Below, in pieces: positions 36,683 to 44,568 of a stretch of 64,000 bases of DNA. The notes below the pieces were generated by a model, which was not told where the DNA came from, made no database searches, and saw nothing but the letters and a program-made list of their open reading frames with translations. Position 1 is the stretch's first letter. Each line of letters starts with the position of its first letter. Origin of the DNA: Deltaproteobacteria bacterium HGW-Deltaproteobacteria-6 (GTDB lineage: Bacteria > Desulfobacterota > Syntrophia > Syntrophales > Smithellaceae); contig PHAT01000001.1 in assembly GCA_002840435.1 (NCBI GenBank), forward strand, positions 1 to 64,000. Reading direction: 5' to 3'. The position numbers and the translations under genes were made by a program.

Positions 36683-39154
36683 TCAGGCCAGGATGGTTTT
36701 TGTTTTGATCACGCAAACCTGCTGCGTCTGATTGGCGGGAAAGCCCAGGATGTGCTGGATAATATCGATGGGACGGACGGAGCCGGTCTGGGCATGGCGC
36801 AGGGTCATGGAGACTTTTTTCTCTTCGGCGTTTAACGTCAGCGCCTCGACAAAGGGGCGAATGTCGCGGGTGACGGTCTTTCCTTTGGCTTGCCGGGAAA
36901 TCGGAAACGAGCTTGCGGCCCAAAAATTTTCCATGTTTTCTTTGATGCTCTTTAGTTTGTCTTCATTCACATCAGGCGGTAGAAGCAGGTCGTAGGCAAA
37001 GCCAAAAAGCGCCTGGGCCAACTCTTTTGCGACATAGGAAAGCAATTTGATATCTGTAATCTCCATGCCCGCGGGCAGGGCGGCGTTGATTTCTTTCTTC
37101 AGGCGGGGCAGGTCCTGCGGATACTCCAGGGCGGTGACATCCAGATATTCCTCAAGGCTGGCCATTCCCACCGATGTGGCGGTGGCAAACGAAATTTTCG
37201 GATGCGGATGAAAGCCTGCCGAGTAGCAAAGTGCAAGAGAACTCCGGCGCAGGGCGCGGGTTAAGGCCATGGCCAGTTCCAGATGGGATAAAAAGCGGGC
37301 GCGGCCGGTCTTGGTGAAGCTCAGGCGGTAAACTTTTTCACGGGCTGTCGTTGGTCCGGGTTTTACCGCCTCTGCCGCGTCTCCTGCATCCTTGTCCGAA
37401 AAAATATTTCTGGTGTCTGAAAAATCGCAGACCCCGCAGTCCTGACAGGCGTCGTACCGGCAATCCGGTGTGGCCGAATAATGATCGGCCTTTTCTTTTT
37501 CCGAAAGCAGGAAGTCACGGCTCACGCCGCAATCGATGTTGTCCCAGGGCAGGGGGTCGGCCGCTGCGCGTTCACGCAGGTAATCGTCGACGTTGATCCC
37601 TGTATCCTTTATGGCCTCCTGCCACAGATCAAAGCGGAATAATTCATTCCAGCCGTCAAAGCGGCAGCCTTTTTGATAGGCGCACAAAAGCAGGTCCCCG
37701 ATTTTGTCATCGCCCCGGGAAAACAGGCCTTCCAGCAGAGACATCCGGGCGTCATGCCATTTGACGGTGATATTACGGTTTTTCATTCTGTCACGGATAA
37801 AATGCTGCCTGTCGTAGGTTTCCTCAAGCGACAGCTGCTTTTCCCACTGAAAGGGTGTGTGCGGCTTGGGAACAAAAGTCGAAAGGCTGATGGTGACCTG
37901 ACCACGGTGGCGGGCCGCTCGCAGCGCCTGATAGCCCAGGTCAATGATGCCCGTAAGATCGCTTTCTTCTTCATGCGGCAGACCGATCATGAAATACAGT
38001 TTGATGGCTTTCCAGCCGGCGGCAAAGACTTTATCCACCGACTGAAGCAAATCGTCGGCGGTGTTGCCTTTGTTGATTACCTGACGCATTTTATCCGTCC
38101 CCGCTTCCGGCGCCAGGGTAAAACTGGTTTTGCGCGTGCGCTTGATTTCCTCGATCAGCGTCTCGCTCAGCGATTCGACGCGCAGGGACGGCAGGGCGAG
38201 GGCGACTCTTTCGGTATAATGTTTCTGCATCAGGTTCCGGATAAGCGGTTCAATACAACTGTAATCTCCTGAACTGAGTGATAAAAGTGATATTTCATCA
38301 TGGCCTGTGGCATGCAGGGCCTGATTGGCCATGTCTGCAATCAATTGCGCATTTCTCTCCCGGTAAGGACGCCAGAGCATGCCCGCCTGACAAAACCGGC
38401 AGCCTCTAGTGCAGCCCCGGGCGATTTCCAGCACAATGCGGTCATGGATGGTTTGCATCAGCGGTACGACCGGTGCAACAGGATGGGGCCACGCGTTCAG
38501 ATCAATGACTTTTCGTTTTTTGATGATCGTGCTTTTGCCGTGCACAGCGGGGACATAAATGCCTTCGATATTGGCGAGCTTCCCGAGCATGGCGTCTCTG
38601 GTAATTTTCTGTTTTTTGCTGTCCCTGACGGCGGCGGTGATTTCCGCGACCACTTCCTCGCCTTCGCCGATGACAAAGGCGTCGATGAAAGCGGCAAGCG
38701 GCGCGGGATTAAACGCGCAGGGGCCGCCTGCGATGATCAGCGGATGGTGGTTAAGACGATCACTTGATTTCAGCGGAATTCCGCCCATGTCCAGCATACC
38801 CAGCATATTGGTGTAGGACAATTCATATTGCAGCGAAAAACCGATGATGTCAAAATCAGTCATGAGGCTTGCGGATTCAAGCGATGTCAGAGGGAGACGG
38901 CGCAGGCGCAACTGGTTTTCCCGATCCGGCCAGGGGGCAAAACAGCGTTCGGCCGCCACATCCGGAAGCGCGTTTAAGACGGCATACAGAATTTGTAATC
39001 CCAGATGCGACATGCCTACTTCATAGGTATCGGGAAAGGCCAGGAGAAAGCGCACGCCGGCATCGGCCTTGTGAATGGAGTTGACTTCCGCGCCGATGTA
39101 GCGGCTGGGTTTTTCGGCGCCGGCTAACAGCGCATCAAGAATGTCCTGTGTCAT
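36683..39154 (-). CDS. TIGR03960-type B12-binding radical SAM protein fused to a DUF2344 domain
   Basis: An 823-residue protein. The N-terminal ~200 residues resemble a cobalamin-binding domain (FAFPDTYEVGMSHLGLQIL-like, GPCAFNPAPLAAFIDAFVIGEGEE). The radical SAM core has the cluster motif ARGCTRGCRFCQAG at about residue 245-255. A Cys-rich stretch CRYDACQDCGVC is near 590. The C-terminal ~230 residues form the radical-SAM-linked TIGR03936/DUF2344 domain (YRLSFTKTGRARFLSHLEL). In many bacteria these two modules are adjoining genes or fused, and the gene is often near rng/ribosomal genes. The reaction is not established; RNA or protein modification is likely. Confidence 0.88.
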   Translation of the reverse strand: MTQDILDALLAGAEKPSRYIGAEVNSIHKADAGVRFLLAFPDTYEVGMSHLGLQILYAVLNALPDVAAERCFAPWPDRENQLRLRRLPLTSLESASLMTDFDIIGFSLQYELSYTNMLGMLDMGGIPLKSSDRLNHHPLIIAGGPCAFNPAPLAAFIDAFVIGEGEEVVAEITAAVRDSKKQKITRDAMLGKLANIEGIYVPAVHGKSTIIKKRKVIDLNAWPHPVAPVVPLMQTIHDRIVLEIARGCTRGCRFCQAGMLWRPYRERNAQLIADMANQALHATGHDEISLLSLSSGDYSCIEPLIRNLMQKHYTERVALALPSLRVESLSETLIEEIKRTRKTSFTLAPEAGTDKMRQVINKGNTADDLLQSVDKVFAAGWKAIKLYFMIGLPHEEESDLTGIIDLGYQALRAARHRGQVTISLSTFVPKPHTPFQWEKQLSLEETYDRQHFIRDRMKNRNITVKWHDARMSLLEGLFSRGDDKIGDLLLCAYQKGCRFDGWNELFRFDLWQEAIKDTGINVDDYLRERAAADPLPWDNIDCGVSRDFLLSEKEKADHYSATPDCRYDACQDCGVCDFSDTRNIFSDKDAGDAAEAVKPGPTTAREKVYRLSFTKTGRARFLSHLELAMALTRALRRSSLALCYSAGFHPHPKISFATATSVGMASLEEYLDVTALEYPQDLPRLKKEINAALPAGMEITDIKLLSYVAKELAQALFGFAYDLLLPPDVNEDKLKSIKENMENFWAASSFPISRQAKGKTVTRDIRPFVEALTLNAEEKKVSMTLRHAQTGSVRPIDIIQHILGFPANQTQQVCVIKTKTILA

Positions 39155-39188
39155 TATTTACTTTCCGTGTGGTTTGTGCCGCCCGATA

Positions 39189-39587
39189 TTATTCTGCCCG
39201 GTCCGGGTAAGGATAAGCCTTGTACTTGAAGGGATTGAGTTTGATGTCTTTCAGCTGCGACAATGCCATTTTTTTTGCGAAATTGGGTGAGGACAGATAA
39301 CCGAGAGAGTTGTTTTTGAACGTGTCCAAAAGCTCGTTGCGGACGGATTCTTCATCTTTGTCGTTGACAAAAGATCTTTCCATTTTGTGTTCGTAAGTCA
39401 ATTCATCGCCCGATGCATTCTTTACCTGCAGATAGTCGTCGGACGAGGCGAAAAAGGATTCCAAAACCCCGATTTTTACCTGAAAAGTCAATTCGACTTT
39501 TATCGTATCTGCGGCAATGCGCCGGGAGGAATCGGTAATCGTCAATGTCAGGCCGTTGGGTAGATTGATTGCTTCAATTAATTCCAT
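39189..39587 (-). CDS. Conserved hypothetical protein
   Basis: A 132-residue soluble protein starting MELIEAINLPNGLTLTITDSSR, with KVELTFQVKI and a C-terminal LSQLKDIKLNPFKYKAYPYP. It resembles a short conserved hypothetical family of deltaproteobacteria, but no function is known to me. There is no signal peptide, membrane segment or metal motif. It lies 34 bases upstream of the radical SAM gene on the same strand and may be co-transcribed with it. Confidence 0.75.
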   Translation of the reverse strand: MELIEAINLPNGLTLTITDSSRRIAADTIKVELTFQVKIGVLESFFASSDDYLQVKNASGDELTYEHKMERSFVNDKDEESVRNELLDTFKNNSLGYLSSPNFAKKMALSQLKDIKLNPFKYKAYPYPDRAE

Positions 39588-39712
39588 CGATTTTCTATTT
39601 CCCGCTTTTTTAATTTGCTGGAGTGGTGCTTAGCATTTTTATTCTTGACCTGCAATCTTAATCCTTCTATAAACGACGCGGTAGTTTCTATAACCGGAAA
39701 AGAGTGGTTATT

Positions 39713-40570
39713 ATGGAAGAATCCAACGCAATTTTGCTGCTATCGTGTCCCGACGGCAAAGGGCTGGTGGCGAGGCTTTCCAACTTTATTTTTCAGAACG
39801 GCGGCAATATTGTCGATGCCGACCAATACACCTCGAAGCAGGGAAAAATATTTTTCATGCGCATCGAGTGGGAACTGGAAGGTTTCGCGCTCAGCCGCGA
39901 GGAAATTCCCGTCGTTTTTGCGCCCCTGGCCCGTCAATACGGCATGAAATGGACATTGCACTTTACCGATTATGTGCCGCGAACGGCAATTTTTGTTTCC
40001 CGTCATCTGCATTGTCTGCATGATCTGATCCTGCGCCGGCACATGGGAGAGCTGGATGCCAGCGTGGAGGCCGTGATCAGCAATCATCCCGACGCGAAGG
40101 ATCTGGTCGAACAGTTTGGAATCAAATTTTTCCATTTCCCCATCACGCCCGGTAATAAACGGGAGCAGGAAAAGAGGCAAGCGGCGCTTTTGCGGGAAAT
40201 GAAAATTGATCTGGTGGTGCTGGCGCGTTATATGCAGATTCTGTCGGGCGGATTTATCGAACCGTACGCCGGCAGGATTATCAATATCCACCATTCATTT
40301 TTACCCGCGTTTTCAGGAAGCAATCCCTATCAACAGGCGTATGACCGGGGTGTAAAAATTATCGGGGCGACGGCGCATTATGCTACCGAACAGTTGGATG
40401 ACGGTCCCATCATCGCCCAGGACGTCGTTAAAATCAGCCACCGGGATACCATTGCTGATATCCAGACCAAGAGCAAGGATCTGGAAAGAATTGTGCTGGC
40501 GCGTGCTCTGCGTCTGCACCTGGACAATAAGATCATCGTGCATGGGGCTAAGACGGTGGTGTTTGAATGA
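39713..40570 (+). CDS. purU: Formyltetrahydrofolate deformylase
   Basis: A 285-residue enzyme that releases formate from 10-formyl-THF. The N-terminal ACT domain (ILLLSCPDGKGLVARLSNFIFQNGGNIVDADQY) is followed by the formyltransferase-like catalytic domain with the Asn-His-Asp set in IINIHHSFLPAFSG and QLDDGPIIAQDV. In anaerobes it can supply formate for formate-dependent purine steps, which fits the separate AICAR transformylase at 58250. The ATG at 39713 is preferred; an in-frame GTG lies 9 bases upstream. Confidence 0.95.
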   Translation: MEESNAILLLSCPDGKGLVARLSNFIFQNGGNIVDADQYTSKQGKIFFMRIEWELEGFALSREEIPVVFAPLARQYGMKWTLHFTDYVPRTAIFVSRHLHCLHDLILRRHMGELDASVEAVISNHPDAKDLVEQFGIKFFHFPITPGNKREQEKRQAALLREMKIDLVVLARYMQILSGGFIEPYAGRIINIHHSFLPAFSGSNPYQQAYDRGVKIIGATAHYATEQLDDGPIIAQDVVKISHRDTIADIQTKSKDLERIVLARALRLHLDNKIIVHGAKTVVFE

Positions 40571-40627
40571 TGCCTGTGTCAGGCAGATCTTAGTTCGATT
40601 TATTCGGAGTATGTAGAAGGTGTTTAA

Positions 40628-41446
40628 ATGTCAATAGAGTCTTCCCTTATGGTATTATGTCAGCCGGACATCCGCAAATCCTGTGGTGCCTGCTGCGGTC
40701 TTTACAATTATGTGGACAGTTCGCGCGAGTCACTGACCCGAAGATTGCGCGCCCGTACGAAACGCTTCCGTGAAATGGTGAAGTTGCCGGGTGATATCGA
40801 CAGCTATGCCGAAGCAACCTTTGCCGCTGAAGATTTCCGGAAAAGGTACGAGGTCATTTACTGCTGCGAGTATCTCGGTTTCCTGGATGCCGGCGAAAAG
40901 AAAGTCGGGTGCCTTGTCCATCCCATGCAGAATGACGGCATTGATATGCGGACGGGATCATTTTACGGTCAGGAAGTCTGCGCGGGGCATCTGTGTCCCA
41001 GCCATTATTTTATTCCCCGTTCCCAGCAGCTCATCCTGCTGAAAATTATTGATGACTGGTATCTTTACGGCCTGTGTCTGACGGATATTGACCTGGTTGT
41101 CACGTATTTTCGTTTGATTGCCGACCGGATCGGACAGGAGTTGAAACCGGACGTTTTTGACCGGCAGGATCTGAAGGAGATTGTGCTGGAATTTTTCAAT
41201 TGGAAAACCACGTGGCCTTTCCGTTCCGATGAAGCCAATCGGCTGGGCAAATATTATTTTGACGGATCCCAGTATATGATCAGCCATATCGACTATGAAA
41301 AATTCGGCAGGGATATTTCGCCGCTCAATCCGATATTGCTCAGTTTGTCATCTGAATTTCGCAACGCGGATGAACTTGCCGCTGCGGAAAAAATGGTTTG
41401 GACCAACATCGAAAAATTCGTGTCATTGTATCGCAGCATTTTTTGA
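40628..41446 (+). CDS. Cysteine-rich conserved hypothetical protein
   Basis: A 272-residue protein with four clustered cysteine motifs in the first 130 residues: SCGACCG, YCCEYLG, GCLVHP and CAGHLC. The order is reminiscent of YkgJ-type (CxxCxxCC) metal-chelating proteins, so a zinc or iron-sulfur site is likely. The remainder is helical, rich in aromatic residues, and unlike any enzyme I recognise. There is no signal peptide. It is followed by the hpt promoter. Confidence 0.7.
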   Translation: MSIESSLMVLCQPDIRKSCGACCGLYNYVDSSRESLTRRLRARTKRFREMVKLPGDIDSYAEATFAAEDFRKRYEVIYCCEYLGFLDAGEKKVGCLVHPMQNDGIDMRTGSFYGQEVCAGHLCPSHYFIPRSQQLILLKIIDDWYLYGLCLTDIDLVVTYFRLIADRIGQELKPDVFDRQDLKEIVLEFFNWKTTWPFRSDEANRLGKYYFDGSQYMISHIDYEKFGRDISPLNPILLSLSSEFRNADELAAAEKMVWTNIEKFVSLYRSIF

Positions 41447-41452
41447 TTTCTA

Positions 41453-41482
41453 TTGACAGGCAAGCGGAAACTTGAGTAAAGT
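41453..41482 (+). promoter_or_regulatory. Sigma-70 promoter of hpt
   Basis: TTGACA (41453-41458), 18-base spacer, TAAAGT (41477-41482), placed after the preceding stop codon and about 138 bases before the chosen hpt start. Confidence 0.5.
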
Positions 41483-41619
41483 CAGGGACCGTTAAGAAAC
41501 AAGGGGTTGCATTTCTGCCCGTTTCGCTACGGCCTTATGCCGGTTGTGATATTACAATGTTAGAGTTATTATTGAACAACGGCTTAAACATCAGCCATAT
41601 GAAAACAAGGAACGCCGTG

Positions 41620-42159
41620 ATGCCCACTATATCAAAGGAAATTATTCTTCACCGGTCTGAAATAGCCAGGCGCGTACAGGAAATGGCTGATGAGATTTCC
41701 CGTGACTACGCCGGTGAGGAAATCCTGATGATCGGCGTTCTCAAGGGCTCTTTTATTTTTATGGCGGATCTGGTCCGGGCGATGACCATTTCCTGCCAGA
41801 CGGATTTTATCAGGGCGGCAAGCTATGGCGCCGGAATGGAAAGTTCGGGCAGCATTGTGATTACCAAGGATGTGGAACTGAATGTTGCCGGTCGGAATGT
41901 TCTGATCATTGAAGATATTGTAGACACCGGTTTGACGCTCCGGCATATTGTTGATACGTTAAAACTCAGAAATCCGAAATCCATTAAAGTCTGCACTTTT
42001 CTGGACAAGCGACAAAGAAGAAAAGTCCCGTTTGAAGCGGATTATATCGGTTTTACGATGGATGACGGTTTTATTGTTGGTTATGGGTTGGATTTCAACG
42101 AACAACACCGGTTTTTGCCGGATGTTTATGTGATCCGGACCGCAGTTGACAAGGATTAA
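41620..42159 (+). CDS. hpt: Hypoxanthine phosphoribosyltransferase
   Basis: A 179-residue purine salvage enzyme that makes IMP/GMP from hypoxanthine/guanine and PRPP. The PRPP-binding loop VLIIEDIVDTGLTL is present, together with GVLKGSFIFMADL and a C-terminal VPFEADYIGFTMDDGFIVGYGLDFNE (base-binding loop). The frame is open 21 codons further upstream, but this ATG has AAGGAA 7 bases before it and gives the family's normal length. The zinc-ribbon gene follows 11 bases later. Confidence 0.94.
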   Translation: MPTISKEIILHRSEIARRVQEMADEISRDYAGEEILMIGVLKGSFIFMADLVRAMTISCQTDFIRAASYGAGMESSGSIVITKDVELNVAGRNVLIIEDIVDTGLTLRHIVDTLKLRNPKSIKVCTFLDKRQRRKVPFEADYIGFTMDDGFIVGYGLDFNEQHRFLPDVYVIRTAVDKD

Positions 42160-42170
42160 GAGGGAGACCA

Positions 42171-43190
42171 ATGATCATACAATGTAAACAGTGCCGCACA
42201 AAATTCCGCTTTGATGACGCTCAAATTGTTGGTGATGGTTTGTGGGTGCGCTGCAGCCGCTGCCAGCATGTATTTTTCCAGGATAATCTGAAGAGAATGA
42301 ATGTGACGGATGATCTGCCGCAAACGAACCCGGCTTCGCCGCAAAATGTTGCAGCCGGAAGAACCGGCGGCAAATTGGCCTTTGAACCGGTACGCAATGA
42401 TGTCGGTAAAAGCGCTCCGGATGAAGATGTTGCCAGCTTTCTGAATGCCGTAATGGAACCGGAAAAAACCGCAGGTGATAATTTGAAACGGGAATCACGG
42501 CAGGCGGACAGGCAAAGTTCGGGCCTGGCGGATATCGAGTTTTCACCGGGCTTTGAAAACCTCGAAGAGATGCACGAATCCGAAGATGCATCCGAAGAAA
42601 CGACGCCTCCCCCGGTTCGTAAAAAGAGCGGGTTATGGAAAGTTGCGCTCTGGACGATTCTGGTCATTGCCGTTATACCGGCTATCGTCTATTTTGTTGT
42701 TTTCCCGCAGCTGGGTGAACGCTATATGAAACTGGGTGAACATTTTGTAAATATCGCTCTCAATGCCGTCGGCGTTTCGCAGCCGACACAAGGTCAGTTT
42801 GTAACAGGCCAGGTCAAGCTCCAGGATATCCGGCAGCGGGTGATTAATAATTATATCCTGGGCAATATCCGGGTCGTGGAAGGAACCGCGGTTAACCAGG
42901 CCGAATTTTCCATGGCCCGTATCCTTGTTAAAGGAGAGGTCCTGGATGCTTATGCCGTTGTTCTGGGTGAGCGGGTGAGCTACGCGGGAAATGTTTTGAC
43001 GGAAGAGGAGCTTACCAATCTCTCCGAAGAAGAAATTTTAAAAAGGCTGTCCGTCCCGGCAGGCCTCAATAATTCCAACGACCGGGTCATACCCAACGGA
43101 CGGATTCCTTTTATGATTATTTTTACCAGGGATGTGCCGGGCATCATCAAGACAACGGTTATGATTGCCGGCGCGGAGCGGCTGCTTTGA
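42171..43190 (+). CDS. Zinc-ribbon (MJ0042) membrane protein with DUF3426 domain
   Basis: A 339-residue protein. The N-terminal zinc ribbon CKQC...CSRC (IIQCKQCRTKFRFDDAQI..VRCSRCQHVF) is the MJ0042 finger. A low-complexity acidic linker is followed by one membrane segment (about residues 158-180, LWKVALWTILVIAVIPAIVYFVVF) and a DUF3426-like extracytoplasmic domain. The layout resembles single-pass membrane proteins of unknown function common in deltaproteobacteria. It is probably co-transcribed with hpt. Confidence 0.8.
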   Translation: MIIQCKQCRTKFRFDDAQIVGDGLWVRCSRCQHVFFQDNLKRMNVTDDLPQTNPASPQNVAAGRTGGKLAFEPVRNDVGKSAPDEDVASFLNAVMEPEKTAGDNLKRESRQADRQSSGLADIEFSPGFENLEEMHESEDASEETTPPPVRKKSGLWKVALWTILVIAVIPAIVYFVVFPQLGERYMKLGEHFVNIALNAVGVSQPTQGQFVTGQVKLQDIRQRVINNYILGNIRVVEGTAVNQAEFSMARILVKGEVLDAYAVVLGERVSYAGNVLTEEELTNLSEEEILKRLSVPAGLNNSNDRVIPNGRIPFMIIFTRDVPGIIKTTVMIAGAERLL

Positions 43191-43235
43191 TTCCATTGCT
43201 AAACGAATAAATGATCAGCAAAAGCAAAACCGGTT

Positions 43236-44141
43236 TTGGGAAGGATTAACAGGTATAATCATTTGAGATACGAAGGTAATATTTTCAGGCCATTCAGCGA
43301 GGCCAACAGTTATTTGCTGCAATGCACCGTTGGTTGTTCCCACAATCAATGTACTTTCTGCGGCATGTATAAAGGCGTGAAGTATCGTGTGAGAGAGACC
43401 GCCGAGATTATGGAAGACATTCGCATGGCCAAAGATTACTACGGCGATGTGGAAAAAGTATTCCTGTGTGACGGCGACGCGATTGCCATTGAGACGGACA
43501 CCCTGCTTGCCATCATTAAAACACTCTACTCAACGTTTCCGTCGCTTCGGCATGTCGGCAGCTATGTGGGGCCGCAAAGCACACTTGCAAAATCGCAGGA
43601 AGAATTGCGTGCGCTCAGGCTTGCCGGTCTGACCAAGGCCTATATCGGTGTGGAAACAGGCGATGATGAGTTGCTTGCGAAAGTTAAGAAAGGTGTCGGG
43701 TATGATGAGATGCTTCAGGCGGGCCGCAATCTGATCGAAGCGGACATCAATCTTTCCGTCATGGTTCTCCTGGGTCTGGCGGGTCCGGGTGAGGCATCTG
43801 TCCGGCATGCACTGGCTACGGCCGGAATATGTAATGAAATGAAGCCCCAGTATCTGGCCGCTCTCACCGTCACACCCGTGCCGGGAACGGTCCTTCACCG
43901 TCAGGTGCAGAAAGGCGAATTCCAGCTGCTGGATCCTTTTGAAACCCTGGCCGAGATGAAACAGATTTTTGAAAACATAACCATGGATAATCTGAAATTT
44001 GTCGGTACACACGCCTCCAACTACCTGCCGATAACCGGTACGCTTCAGAAAGATAAACAAAAAATGATCGCTCTGGTGGACGAAACACTCAAAAACCGCG
44101 ACGAGCGGCTATTGAGGCCGGACCATTTGCGGGGCCTTTAA
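43236..44141 (+). CDS. Radical SAM protein (Elp3-like fold)
   Basis: A 301-residue protein with the cluster motif CSHNQCTFC (CxxxxCxxC spacing is seen in this subfamily) preceded by LLQCTVG. It continues with VFLCDGDAIAIETDTLL, HVGSYVGPQSTL, GLTKAYIGVETGDDELLAKVKKGV and VMVLLGLAGPGE, typical of the Elp3/MiaB-type core. The substrate is unknown. The start is uncertain: the TTG at 43236 gives the longest form; a second TTG at 43263, giving MRYEGNIF, is closer to related proteins and has AGGT nearby. Confidence 0.82.
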   Translation: MGRINRYNHLRYEGNIFRPFSEANSYLLQCTVGCSHNQCTFCGMYKGVKYRVRETAEIMEDIRMAKDYYGDVEKVFLCDGDAIAIETDTLLAIIKTLYSTFPSLRHVGSYVGPQSTLAKSQEELRALRLAGLTKAYIGVETGDDELLAKVKKGVGYDEMLQAGRNLIEADINLSVMVLLGLAGPGEASVRHALATAGICNEMKPQYLAALTVTPVPGTVLHRQVQKGEFQLLDPFETLAEMKQIFENITMDNLKFVGTHASNYLPITGTLQKDKQKMIALVDETLKNRDERLLRPDHLRGL

Positions 44142-44502
44142 ACGGATACTTTAGTTAACGTTCCATAGTCAGCGCTGCAACCATGTCATTGGAATCATCG
44201 CACCCTGGCTCTGATTTCCGGCAGGGAAGAAACTTTTCCTGTGATGCGCCCCTATGGGATGCACTTCCGATCTCATCCCGATGTTTCGGGATGAGAAATC
44301 CTTGTCCCGAAACGCAGTGAGGGATCTTCAGGCTTTTTCCCCGGCATGCGCCGGGTTGTCACCTCTGGTCGATATGACAATGTTTTATTGCAACACCGCA
44401 GGATTACCCGTATCAAAAGATTTTCGGGAAGCAGAAATCCACAGGATCATATTTGAATAATAAAATTATCGGGAAGATCGGGTACAGAGGACATTAAGTT
44501 CA
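44142..44502. other. Intergenic region with two perfect hairpins
   Basis: No gene is supported. An 11-bp perfect stem with 4-base loop (TCTCATCCCGA/TCGGGATGAGA, 44271-44296) and a CCCGGC-ATGC-GCCGGG hairpin (44340-44355) are 43 bases apart. The surrounding text (AGGGATCTTCAGG, CGATATGACAATG) is in the style of interspersed intergenic repeats, but only one copy is in the window, so this is a guess. Confidence 0.35.
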
Positions 44503-44537
44503 AAAAGAAGGCGCGTTTTGGGAACGCGCCTTCTTTT
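44503..44537. terminator. Terminator of the FecR giant gene
   Basis: A 15-bp perfect stem, AAAAGAAGGCGCGTT/AACGCGCCTTCTTTT, with a 5-base loop and T-runs on both sides, 32 bases downstream of the giant gene's stop codon. Confidence 0.9.
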
Positions 44538-44568
44538 ATTGCTGTTTAGGGAAAAGTGGCGATGTCTC

